A model generated the notes under the pieces. The model had not been told where the DNA came from, searched no databases, and worked only from the letters and a program-made list of their open reading frames with translations. Shown here piece by piece: positions 37,199-47,912 of a stretch of 64,000 nt of DNA. Both the position numbers and the translations under genes were made by a program. This DNA comes from Atkinsonella hypoxylon (taxonomy: Eukaryota > Ascomycota > Sordariomycetes > Hypocreales > Clavicipitaceae), in NCBI GenBank assembly GCA_000729835.1, contig JFHB01000068.1, positions 62,001 to 126,000 of the forward strand, in the 5' to 3' direction. Position 1 is the first letter of the stretch. Each line of letters begins with the position of its first letter.

Positions 37199-38091
37199 TG
37201 TAGGTTCCGTTTCCACGCCACGAGCCGAAAACATCGAAAACATCATGTCCGGTAATGCCTGCGAGAGTCGGCGCATGAGACAAGATGTAGTGACATGTAG
37301 TACCTCGCTCGTGAACCAGAATGCGGCAGATTGGCCCAAGGTGCACCACACAGTCCAAATGGAAAGCGCGACGTGGGCTCCTTTTCAGGGAAAGCGGAGC
37401 TTTGCCTGAGATTTGCGTCATCAATGCAAAGCGAGGGCAAGCAGGGAGAAGCGCAGCTTCCGGCTTTCCATCTTTATAATGAAGAGCGTCCGGTGGAATC
37501 AGCAATCTTGTAATATCCTTAATTGCATTGGATGCTTCTTATTAGTCGATAATTTCGCCATGTATTTTCATGTAGTCGATTGCGACAATGTTAGTGTTGA
37601 AGACCTAAAAGTACAGAAATTAGGCGGTGAGATTCTGCTGCGCAAAGAGATAAGCGCTGCAGGCAAAGCTCGCTGCTGCCGATGAATTAACGCGGCATAA
37701 AGGTCTTGTAACATGCCTTTCCTGCGCCCTCCGCCGTGGTTTAATGAATTATTATCATCTCCATGTCAGGTAATATGCCTCCAAGTCTATTTTTTGGACT
37801 TTTTAATGTCATAAGATGATGCCAGGTCTGCGAGTCTGTAAACAGCGACCATGCACGCCTAGGTACGGAGTACGGGTTTTGCTATTAGACGTTAAGTGAC
37901 AGCCCGACCTCGGTTTCTTTCCGAGTGAAACCCCATGACCCCGTTCAGCATCCAGCACAGCTTCCATGTGTCAAATGGCTACGATCTAGGATGAACATGA
38001 GCTGGACTGCAGACAAGAACATTAAGTCGTGAAACGGAACCAAGCTGTTGCGTTTTCATGACATATTCGATTCAATAAGTTGAAGGCTAAG
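37199..38091. other. Intergenic region, F-box gene / class IV aminotransferase gene
   Basis: 893 bp: promoter of the F-box gene and 3' flank of its neighbour. A TACGGAGTACGG word sits near 37,864. No gene seen. Confidence 0.75.
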
Positions 38092-39009
38092 CTACTGCCC
38101 TATATATAGACTCGCCTTTCTTGAGCTCACCACCCCCGCTCTAAACCCGCTGACGCCGTTGCTGATGTAGCATTCTTCGCCATCGACAAGCTGATCAGCT
38201 CTAATTTCCTGCTCGACGACCAGACCCCTATGATTATATATGTTAGCCTTGAGGCACTATCAGTTTCTGTCAGCCAGGACATGACGTGCGTACCGTTCCA
38301 GAGCCCAGCGTCTTGACGTGCCATCATTGCCTCCACTACCGTCTTTCTGGGTGAATGGGCGTGACACAGGGGGAGTGATCCAACGTCCATCCCGCCAGAA
38401 ATATGGTGTAGTCGTACTTCCTTCCATGATTGAATCGTCACTCTTATTAGTGATAAGGACCTCGACGGCGTCTGTGGGACTGATCGATGCTAGGCCTGCC
38501 CTCACGCGCGCAGCATCGTATACAGCTCGATTTGTGGTTTTGAAGTGGGTAAATTCAGAACGAGACGAGCTCTCACTGTCGACAACTACCGTGAAACGAG
38601 GAGGAACTTGTGGCTGACTCGGGCTCGGTTGGGTGCCTGGTGCGGGAAGCGTCTCTGGGAACAGGTTACCTAGCCCTAGAGCAGGTGTTTTGAAACATTG
38701 AAAACCAATTTCGCCTTGCTGGGTCACGACTATCCGCAATCGTTGCGGTGACGACTCGCCAGGTCCAATTGCATCTTCGGCGGCTTTGGCTAGGTTACGC
38801 AAACCCTCGTCGCCAGATAGATTCTTAATGGCCTTTTCCCACTTCCAATGAACGGCAGCTCGCAGCATGCGGTCTCTGTGATAGTCTAGCATATATAGCG
38901 GCGATACATTCTGGTAGTTCCATCCAGCATATTTGATTCCTTTGGAGGGTACTTCTCGGAGATTGACATCGTATCTCAAGGACGTAAAAAGAGAAAACTC
39001 GGTTGTCAT
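38092..39009 (-). CDS. Class IV aminotransferase-fold protein, aminodeoxychorismate lyase-like
   Basis: Predicted PLP enzyme resembling fungal Abz2-type 4-amino-4-deoxychorismate lyase, which makes p-aminobenzoate for folate. Exons 39009-38294 and 38227-38092 (intron 66 nt); 283 aa. The start is the ATG giving MTTEFSLFTSLRYD; the frame extends upstream only from a GTG. The motif THFKTTNRAVYDAAR contains the expected PLP lysine, followed by EVLITN, the cofactor-side segment MEGSTTTPYFWRDGRWITPP, and a C-terminal ECYISNGVSGFR. The order of these blocks fits class IV. The middle is Pro/Ser-rich and less conserved, so another class IV activity (D-amino-acid or branched-chain aminotransferase) is possible. 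Confidence 0.82.
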
Positions 39010-39993
39010 CGTCGTGAAATGGCCTAGAAAATTCTCAGGAACAAGTTTAGTGTGAGTATGCACAGTTTGGAATCAGCCTAGAAAAATGTTGAACGTTGAC
39101 ACCAAATGTTGTCACTGATCACAAGGCGACGGTCGAAATGCTCTGTGGAAGATGTTGAGAAGGCCCGGTCGTATCAAACAAGGCGATGGCATTTCTTGAT
39201 TGGCGCATTAAAGCTCAAGGAGAGGATACGGTGGACTTGAATGGCCGGCGGGGACATGAGTCGGGGAGACAGTCCTTCCTTGATCATGCTCTTTGAGTGA
39301 CGGTGGATCACCTAGCGATGTAATGATGATATATGCAAACCAGGCTTGCTGTAAGAAGCATTTGCTCTTTTTTTTTTTTTTTTTTTTTTATCATTTTATC
39401 ATTTTTACGTTTTAACTCACAGCTACGAACGAAGCACGTAGTACAGCAAAGATAGGCAATACTGTCTCTTTGGCTTGATGCAACTGGAGGCCATTAATTA
39501 ATTAGGTCTGCCATGGGACAAAAGACGACGAGTCCCATGGGAGTTTGCTATCAAGCCGAGGACAACCAACTATTCAGCCAGGCAGCTAGGAGTCGGAGTC
39601 CAGGACCCCAGGAGCTCATAAGCGCAGTCTGGAGCAAGCTTGCAGGCTCTGAAATCTGGTAGCCGTCCCGCGCTCCACCGTCTGTTTACAGTAGGTGTGC
39701 AGTGGGTGTGCAGTGGGTGTGTAGTGGGTGTATAACTAGTGGGTGAACTAACAGCCGCTGCTGCGCAGTCAACCACACCGTCTGGTCAATCCTCCGTCCC
39801 ATCCAGTCCCCTCTGATTCACTTGACGAAGCTTTTTTTTTTTTTCCTTGCGCGTGCCCAGCTTCACTCTCCTACCAGCCTTCATCTCCATCGCAAATGCT
39901 CTTTGGTCATCGCACCATTCAAGCAGCCTTTTGCTTCGGCCTTGTCATTTTTAGTTAACTTTCTTCCTTGCCGGCCTTCCGTACCCTCACATC
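39010..39993. other. Divergent promoter region, class IV aminotransferase gene / TOM70
   Basis: 984 bp. It contains a T21 run near 39,369-39,389, an 11-bp tandem repeat (39689-39732) and a T14 run near 39,831-39,844 about 150 bp before TOM70. No gene seen. Confidence 0.8.
39689..39732. repeat. 11-bp tandem repeat CAGTGGGTGTG, four copies
   Basis: Two exact copies flanked by one variant on each side (CAGTAGGTGTG and TAGTGGGTGTA), in the promoter region of TOM70. Confidence 0.92.
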
Positions 39994-42120
39994 ATGTCCA
40001 GCCCCTTGCCTTCAATGCCTCCTGGTAGGCCAACTGCCGTCCTCGTGGATGCGCCCTCCTCAACATGGGATCGCCTCACTTCTTGGGTATCAGAGAACAA
40101 GGCTGTCGTTTATACCATTGCCGGTGTTGCTGTGGTAGTTACTGGTGCGGGAGTGGTATACTATCTGAACTCTGACACGGTATGTTGGGCTCTTGGCAAC
40201 GACTTTTCATAGGCTCAAGCAGGGCACCATTGAGCTACCTCGACAAGGTCTTCATCTTGTCTCCCACACTCTAATACCAATTGCGTGCCAAAAAGAAGAG
40301 AAGATGCAACATTACTAATGACATAATTCTCCAGAAATTCAAATCAGACTCGAGCCCAAAGCTTAGCAAAAAAGAACGACGGAAGCGAAAAGAGGCCGAG
40401 CGTAAGGCTGCCGTGACCAAAGAATCTACTCCTGCCGAATCACAGCCAAAGACGGCTTCAATTGAATGCGAAGATGATCTTCCTACAATAGACGAGAACA
40501 TTTTAAAGGACCTGACGCCCGAACAACGTGAGCAATACGCTACCAAACTGAAGCAAGCCGGTAACCGAGCCTATGGTGACAAGGCATACAATAAGGCCAT
40601 TGGCTTCTATTCACAGGCCATCTTGTGCAAGCCTGACCCGGTCTTCTACTCCAACAGAGCCGCCTGCTATAGTGCCATGAGCGAATGGGATAAGGTCGTT
40701 GATGACACTACTGCCGCCATTAGCATGGATCCAGAGTATGTAAAGGCCATCAATCGCCGAGCCACCGCCTACGAGCATCAGAAGAAATACTCCGAGGCTC
40801 TGCTGGACTTCACTGCATCATGCATCATTGACAACTTCAAGACCGAGTCTACCGCCCAAGCTGTCGAGCGACTTCTCAAAGTTTTCGCTGAGCATCGTGC
40901 CAAGGAGATCATGGCATCTCGACCGCCTAAGCTTCCCAGCCCTATCTTTGTTGGCAATTACCTCCAGAGCTTCCGAAGCAAGCCCCGACCTGAGGGCTTG
41001 GAGGACTCTGTCGAGCTCGATCCTCAGACAGGCAAGGGACAGCTGCAGATTGGTCTTCAAGGCCTGGATAAGAAGACGGCAGAGGGCTACGAGGAAGCCA
41101 GACAAGCGTTTGAAAAGGCACCGGAGCTTGGCGACCTAGGCGAATATGAGGCTCTGGCCTACAATTTTCGAGGCACCATGCGGACTCTCATTGGGAACCA
41201 TGCCGGGGCCATCGAAGATTTCGACAAGAGCATTGCACTTGACCCGAGCATGATTCAGAGCTATATCAAGCGCGCTAGCATTAGCCTGGAGCTGGGCGAG
41301 CCCACCAAGGCCGATGCCGAATTTGCCGCGGCTCTGAAGCAGAATAAAGACGATCCTGATGTCTACTATCACCGCGCACAAGCCAGCTTCATCAAGGGCG
41401 ACCTCGCCGAGGCGCAGAAAGACTACCAGAAGTCGATTGATCTGGACAAGGATTTTATCTTCTCTCATATCCAGCTCGGCGTGACTCAGTACAAAATGGG
41501 CTCCATTGCATCGTCAATGGCCACTTTCCGACGATGCATCAAGAACTTTCCCAAGGTGCCGGATGTGTACAACTACTACGGAGAACTGCTGCTGGACCAG
41601 GGCAACTTCTCCGAGGCCATAGAGAAGTTTGACACCGCCATGGAAATGGAGAACCAGTCAAAGCCTATGACCATGAATGTTTTGCCGCTCATCAACAAGG
41701 CCCTTGCTTTATTCCAGTGGAAGCAAGATTTCAAGGAGGCCGAGCAGCTGTGCCAAAAAGCTCTAATTAGTAAGTATCCTCAATCCCTCTTGCGAACTGG
41801 GTGTTTTACATTTCTTTCTTTTTTTTTTCTCTTCTTTGGCTCGGCGTCGAGGCTGACGATTTTGCTCTAAAGTCGATCCTGAATGTGACATCGCCGTGGC
41901 TACCATGGCGCAGCTCCTGCTGCAACAAAACAAGGTGACCGAGGCTCTCAAGTATTTTGAGCGTGCTGCCGAGCTCGCCCGCACCGAGGGTGAAATCGTC
42001 AATGCTCTATCCTATGCTGAAGCCACCAGGACGCAGGTCCAGGTGACTGAAAAGTATCCCAAGCTTGCAACCAAGCTCGCCGGTGGCGGCGGCCCTCCTG
42101 GTTTCGGCATGGGTCGATAA
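39994..42120 (+). CDS. tom70: Mitochondrial import receptor TOM70
   Basis: Outer-membrane receptor of the TOM complex that docks Hsp70/Hsp90-bound carrier preproteins. Exons 39994-40179, 40335-41769 and 41873-42120; 622 aa, the usual size. Residues 37-58 form a single N-terminal membrane anchor (AVVYTIAGVAVVVTGAGVVYYL) followed by a highly charged Lys/Glu/Arg linker. TPR clamp-type repeats begin near residue 130 (KLKQAGNRAYGDKAYNKAIGFY...FYSNRAACYSAMSEW) and continue to the C-terminus, which ends in GGGGPPGFGMGR. Intron 1 separates the anchor from the cytosolic domain. Intron 2 contains T runs. Divergent from the class IV aminotransferase gene and convergent with the SNARE gene. Confidence 0.97.
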
Positions 42121-43102
42121 ATCCAGAAAATCCTATAAAAATATCTCAATTCCTCAGAAAACGATTCTCAGGCAAAACGATTCCACCTTTTTTTTTTTTT
42201 CTTTTTTTTTTATTATCTTGTAAAACTACATCCTAGCAGTCAGGATACAAAGAAACTGGAAGCGGGTATAGCAAGCATAAAGCCAGTGTACCTGTAAGAG
42301 AAAAGTTGCGTTCCCTCGTCATGACAATAGCACGATTCCGAGGAATGGAAAGGTGGGGAAAAGAGCAAGAGAGCATAGTTGAACTTGGTGGCGGCTTTGT
42401 AGGTTTGTGCGCGCCGGTCCATGGCTCAGGTTGGTCTAGATGGCTATTATGGGAAACATGAGGTGGATACTGGTTGTTTGAGAGTGGTCTGTCTTGTACA
42501 TGTATCGGTTCCTACATTTAATGGCACTTCCCTCCCCTATGAGTACTTATGATACAAGTTGAGTTCCTGACGAAGTACATGGGAGTACAGTCCAAGCAAT
42601 GATAAGTGATGCGTCAATGACCGATGAGGTACGCGACAGTTTCAAAGTTCCAGCCTCATATTCAATCATGTATTATCTATGTAAATGCACGTTGGCACTA
42701 TTTCCATTATGTCCCTAGATGCCCACTACCTTTGCTGCATTCACATCAATGTACAGATATCCAGCCTGGTCATAGATGAAATGATACCCCACGCATCTGC
42801 TATGACCCACGCGTCAATCCATTCTCATGAAGTGAGTCATTCCAATAGCCCATTCAGATATAAACTAACAAGCAGACAGCAGACGAAATGGCCTGCCTGG
42901 GAGAAGTCTCCAAAGAAAAGCAAACATTAGATCCTGAGCGCCAGTTTAGCATACGGTTTGGCGTCAGGCTAGGTGGGATATCGGATGGGTGTGAAATATG
43001 ATGCTATGACATTGGTAGTGCCCCAGTTTTCATCTCTCTACTCCAGCGCTTCAATGCGTGTCGATAGCACAGTGATCGTCTCAAGTCAGTCGAACCCGCT
43101 CA
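42121..43102. other. Convergent intergenic region, TOM70 / t-SNARE
   Basis: 982 bp shared 3' flank. T-rich tract at about 42,188-42,212 just after TOM70. No gene seen. Confidence 0.8.
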
Positions 43103-44253
43103 TCAATGCCTGCCGCAGTTGTTGCCGCTGAGACAAACTCCGAGACCGACTCCGAGAGCGACGACGACGATAATGATAACGACAATCAGGAGGCACCACC
43201 ACTTCAACTTTCGCGCACGTCGAGCATGGTCCGTGGCTTGCTTGACTTGCTCGTTGCCTTGCTTCAGGTGGGTATTCGTCTGCTCCGCGTTCTCCTCGGC
43301 CGCCGCAATGACGGGGTCTTGCTGTTCAACAACAGTGGCGAGCTCCTCGTAGAGCTTACCCAGCTCGGCAAGCGTCTCTTCAATGCGCATCAGTTCGTTG
43401 TGGCGAGCCCGGACATTGCCGAGCAATGACGTAGCGTGACCGGTGCGGTTATCCTTCAGCTGTGTGTCCTTGTCAGTGATTGTCCGGAATGAGGAGCAAC
43501 GGAGGGAGTTGGGGCAAGTTGGTGAAGCTTACTGCCGCCTGGAAGACACCTTCGCTGCCATAATTCGACGCCATGGCTTGTTGAATTTCTTCTTCGGTGG
43601 CGTCTGGGTAAACGATTTCGTACTGGCGGCGGATTTGCTGGTTGTATCTCTGCTGGTATTCGTGCTCCACACTTTGGTACTTGGCCAGTTCAGACTTGAA
43701 GTAGGTCTTCAGTGACTGCAGTTGAGTGTTCTTGGTGTTGCGATGGTTGTCGGTGGTGTTGCCAAGGTCGCGCTCGAGGCCCTTGATGCCATCCTTGATC
43801 GAGGTGGTTTGGATTTGTGTTTGCGACACGTAATGTTCAAGCTGGTCCTTGGCTTGGGAATCCGTGCTCGCCAAAGTGCGCTGATGCAGTTGGCCAATGT
43901 GGTCGATGGAGCCCGAAAGTCTGTCAATGTCGCTTCGCAGCTGCTTTACTCGGTCTAAGAATTGGTCTAAGGGGAGTACTCTTGACTGTGAAGTTTGGGA
44001 GGTTTGCTGGTGGGAATCGCCGTAATCGCGCATTTCATATTGGTCCCGAGCATAAGGGTTTTCCTATGAAATGAGATTCATTAGTCATTTTTCCCAACAT
44101 ACTCCGACTGCGATGGGGGCAGTCGCAGTGGCAGGCCATGATGCTCATCCCGGATGCGCCGAGCGGCGCCAATCCCCGACGTACCTGGCTGTAGCCATGG
44201 CCCGCTTCTTGGGCAGGGCCTTGATAGTATGGATTCTGCTGGTCGTAAGACAT
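43103..44253 (-). CDS. sso1: Plasma-membrane Qa-SNARE, Sso1/syntaxin-like
   Basis: t-SNARE for exocytic vesicle fusion at hyphal tips and septa. Exons 44253-44185, 44063-43533 and 43459-43103; 318 aa. The N-terminal 40 residues are Gln/Tyr/Gly-rich. A three-helix Habc-type region follows (VLPLDQFLDRVKQLRSDIDRL...). The SNARE helix lies near residues 220-285 (RHNELMRIEETLAELGKLYEELATVVEQQDPVI), and a C-terminal membrane anchor (WWCLLIVVIIIVVVALGVGLGVCL) is followed by a short luminal tail. The first intron separates the Tyr/Gln-rich N-terminus from the rest. Transcribed toward TOM70. Confidence 0.95.
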
Positions 44254-46175
44254 TATTAATGCCTGCCAGGTGCCACTGGTCAGTAATGCAGCAACAAATG
44301 TAAATGCGTGTGCTGCGAATGTCGCTTTGAGGGAACGACGATGTAGGCTGAGAAAAGGGCAGTGGTGGGCGAGTTCGTTGCCGGGACGAATGGAGACGGG
44401 AGACTTGGCAACGCACTTTGGGACAAGGGGTGGGCTCGGAGGACTTGGGCCTTTTTCCGTGGTGCCGAAGCGCGGAAAGGCGGTGCTAGATTCCGTACTC
44501 CATACATGTATGTACTCAGTACTAGCCGCGTGGGGGACGACGCGAGGATCCCCCATTCTACCAGGGTGCGCTAGCCAGTACTCAAGGTACAAGGTACTAG
44601 CAGAAGGCCGTTGGCATCAAAACATCGGAATCAACGAGGAAGGAGCATTTCGATGAGGAAGGAGAGGAGCAATTTGGCAGCGTGACGAATACAGGAGTAA
44701 GTGTAAGGACAGCTGATTCAGAGCACGGCCTTTTTCTCATCATCTTTGTTGTAGCCGCATTCGCGATGCTGGTAGCAGCCCTCGGACTAATCGGAGAAAA
44801 GTGTCTATTGAAAACTGCAAGGCTCCAAGGGTGGACCAGCAGGAATCGATTGCCAATACACGATGTTTCTAGAGACTTACCCAATAACCCTGCCATCTTA
44901 GACGTAAATCTCGTATCTAGGGTCCTCAAAGATAGGGCTAGCATGGGCAAGGAAATGTCATTACTCGTTGGATCTACGAAGGTGACGGGAGTAGGGGCAA
45001 GTGGGCAGAAGACTAAACCGAGTGCACGAAGAAAGCGGTCTCAATGGGAGGCTATCAAGTGGCTATGCTTCCTGTGCCAGAGTTTGAAGCTGGGATAATA
45101 ACAATAGCTCCTGGTAGATGTGGCAAATGCCACGTTGTCGGCCATTGAATAACAGCTCAAGCGTGCTCACAGCGAAAAAGCCTAGACGGTAGCGCCACAA
45201 GAACGAATCTCGCCAATGGCGGGTATTTAAGAAGCCAAGAAATGACGCAGCGAGATGATTCGCCATCGACCACAGATCCAGGAAGTATGACGCTATTCTG
45301 GAAGCTGTTAAAAAAAAAAAAAAAAGTCCTATCGAGTATTTCAACTGGCGAAACATGTTGCAAAAATTGCTAACTTGGATATAAAGAGAGAAGTGCATTA
45401 GCAAAATGTTAGGGAGGGTGCCTAAGAATAGTGGAGCTAAAGTGGGACTAAAAGTGGAACTGTTGCGCGGATAGCACGACTCATTTTGAACAGCTGAGAA
45501 ACAAAATCGCCTGATGGTGTACAGCAGGGACTTCTTGTCCTCGTTGTCTGCAGAAACACTACTACAGTTAGCGGCGGTTGACAGCTTCTTGGCTAAACTA
45601 GGATACTATATACCCTCTTTTTTCTTTGTGTTTGTTTCATTATTCAGGTATTTACAGGTGCGGAAATCATGGCGAACCATTCAAGGTACCCCGCGCTATA
45701 TGCAATGTTCTATATTCCGAGTACTCTCGTGTCTTCCCTCACCTGCTTCATGTGTTTTAACCAGGGTGCATCTCGCGTCATGCTTTGATCTGCGAGATGG
45801 TTCTTTTCTCAGTTAAAGCTCGAGAAACAACACCCACGCTGTGAAGCGTCTAGTAACATTCGCCGGTTTGTGACGATGTTTTATTCATATGAATTATATC
45901 TTGACGACGTGTCGTGGCTTGTCCAACCCATTATGCGTTTGCTTTTTCACTGCAACCAAGGCTGCTGTATCATGCAAGTGTGTGAAGGACTGTCCAGGGC
46001 TCACACCGAGCTATTGCCTTGCATCGTCAGCCAAGTCGCGGTAGAATTCCTCAAAATTCGTCAAATACATGGCCTCTTGGCTGCTCATAATCGGACACCT
46101 GAAGTTTGGTGTGACTTGGCTAAAGTAGATCGAGGCAGAAGTTGGGCCAGTAAAATTGTTGCTTCCATGACAACT
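44254..46175. other. Intergenic region, t-SNARE / IMP4
   Basis: 1.9 kb. It includes the t-SNARE promoter, an A18 run near 45,309-45,326, and a TACTCCATACATGTATGTACTCAGTA-like palindromic stretch near 44,495-44,522. Frames such as 44,682-45,098 contain one hydrophobic stretch but no family signature, so I do not call them. Confidence 0.65.
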
Positions 46176-47194
46176 TTATAGATAATTTTTCTTCTTGGCT
46201 GTCCTTGTGTATTGGGATAAGTGCCACTCGACGTCTCCATCTTTGTTCTCTAGCGTGCCTCCCCGAATCTCGAAAGGCCGCATTGTCATTCTAGGCCCAA
46301 CCTCAGCCAGCTCGACGCTATCGTAGCCCGTTCGGACGAAGACATGATGCCTGACTTCGATAGTATCGTCGATGTTCTTGAATGTGACAACTCGATTGCC
46401 CATCTTGTTCTTGCTGGTAATTGCTTCCCTTGGTGGGAAGATATGTTTCAGAATTTTGGCAATGCGGTTTCCCAAAGGTGTAGTGAAGCCGTCCATGATA
46501 ATATGAGGGTACGACTCGGAAACGGTTCCCCTGACGCTTCCTGGGATGTCATGCCTTAATACCACATTGTGTAGCGAGAAGGATATCGTAGGTCCGTGTG
46601 GAAAATGTGACAAGGTCAGAGCAGTGGGTGTGCCGCGATGCTCGTGAAGGAGGACTAGATCGGACAAGCCGGCAGACTGAGCCGACTTTACAAGATCAGG
46701 GAGAATAAGATTACCACGATTCAGTCTCACCGACGTCGGGAGTAGCAGCCTGACTTCCTTGGCGAAGGCTGATAATCGGGCTGAAGGGTCTCTTGAAGTC
46801 GTCACTAGTGTCGGTCAGTAAGTATTTTTACTATGAGATTCTAGCCTTGCCGTTTTGCCTACCCAGAACACGGGGATCTACAATCCCGGATAATTGTGCA
46901 TACTCATCATCAAGATCTAGCTGCTCAGTTGTGCTCAAATCGGGAGCGCTCTCGTCGTACTGATAGTCTTTGCGCAAGGCTTTATCGTTGGCGATGGAAG
47001 GATCCAAGGGCTTTCCTGAAGCTAGTGAAGCTCGTAGCTTGGCTCGCTTTTCTCCAATTTCGGCATCGCAAAGGAGGAGCGCCCTTCGGTAGAGATAATC
47101 TCGCCGTTGTCGTGCTTGTTTGCGCTTTGAGAGTCTTAGTTCGAGTGTACCATAATCCACTTCTGTCAAGTCAAGCATGGTGTCTTACAATCAT
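46176..47194 (-). CDS. imp4: U3 snoRNP protein IMP4 (Brix domain)
   Basis: Nucleolar component of the Mpp10-Imp3-Imp4 complex, required for U3-dependent 18S pre-rRNA cleavage. Exons 47194-47189 (only six coding nucleotides, ATGATT), 47124-46863 and 46804-46176; 298 aa. Splicing ATGATT to CGCAAACAAGCA gives the conserved start MIRKQARQRRDYLYRRAL; the unspliced ATG at 47178 would give an atypical N-terminus. The first intron (47125-47188, 64 nt) has donor GTAAGA and branch ACTAAG. The Brix domain covers about residues 90-280, with DLVLLHEHRG, LSHFPHGPT and a C-terminal WHLSQYTRTAKKK. Divergent from UPF1, 718 bp between start codons. Confidence 0.95.
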
Positions 47195-47912
47195 CCTGCT
47201 CTGCTACAGAGATCCTTCTCTTGGAGCTTGCCTCGTTGTGGTAATTCGATGGTTGACCGTCTTTGCAATTGTGTAACCGTGGATATCGTGTGCAGAATTT
47301 ATGCCAAGGTCGCAATGGCGATGGTCCACTGGACGAGGTGCATTCATCATCCATTTTAATTTTTTTGCGATTCATCGACAAAACAGCCCGCTTATCACGT
47401 GGGCGCAAATTGCCCCACTAAACTCCGTCGCCGCATCGAGATCAAGGCTGACGACAGCAAATCTGTGATTTTTCTGAAAAGCACATCCCTGTTTGCAATT
47501 TTTGTCAGTTCTGACATTTGTATTTTCTCTTGCCAACGTAATCTAGTCCGGGTATTTGCGCATCTGCCGACTGCAGCCTTTTCCATTCTCAGGGCACAAG
47601 CTTTGCCGCGATGATGTGAAAACTATAGCACAATTTGGAACCAACAAAATCTTCACCCATCCTGTGCCGAGTCGCCTAGAGTTTGCTGCTGCCACGGGCA
47701 GAGTTTGTCTAACTCAATACCTCGAGACTCACAGTATGTACCTCCCATATCTGATTTAATTTTGGTCTGTGGACAAATACGTGTCGCAAAAACCTGTCAC
47801 TGCAGGCATTTTTCATCACTCCGCTTGCCACTTGGCTGACACACGTCTGTGAACAAGACAACACGCCGTGAGCGACCCCTTGGTCCAACAAACACCCCCG
47901 ACAAGAAACAAC
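47195..47912. other. Divergent promoter, IMP4 / UPF1
   Basis: 718 bp between two start codons facing away from each other. No other gene seen; a poly-T/GCGATTCATCG stretch lies near 47,361. Confidence 0.85.

Noticed and set aside
44682..45098. 138-codon ORF with one hydrophobic stretch
   Set aside because: No family signature, and an equally long frame runs on the opposite strand through the same interval.
46896..47276. 126-codon + strand ORF over IMP4
   Set aside because: Antisense shadow of IMP4 coding exons.
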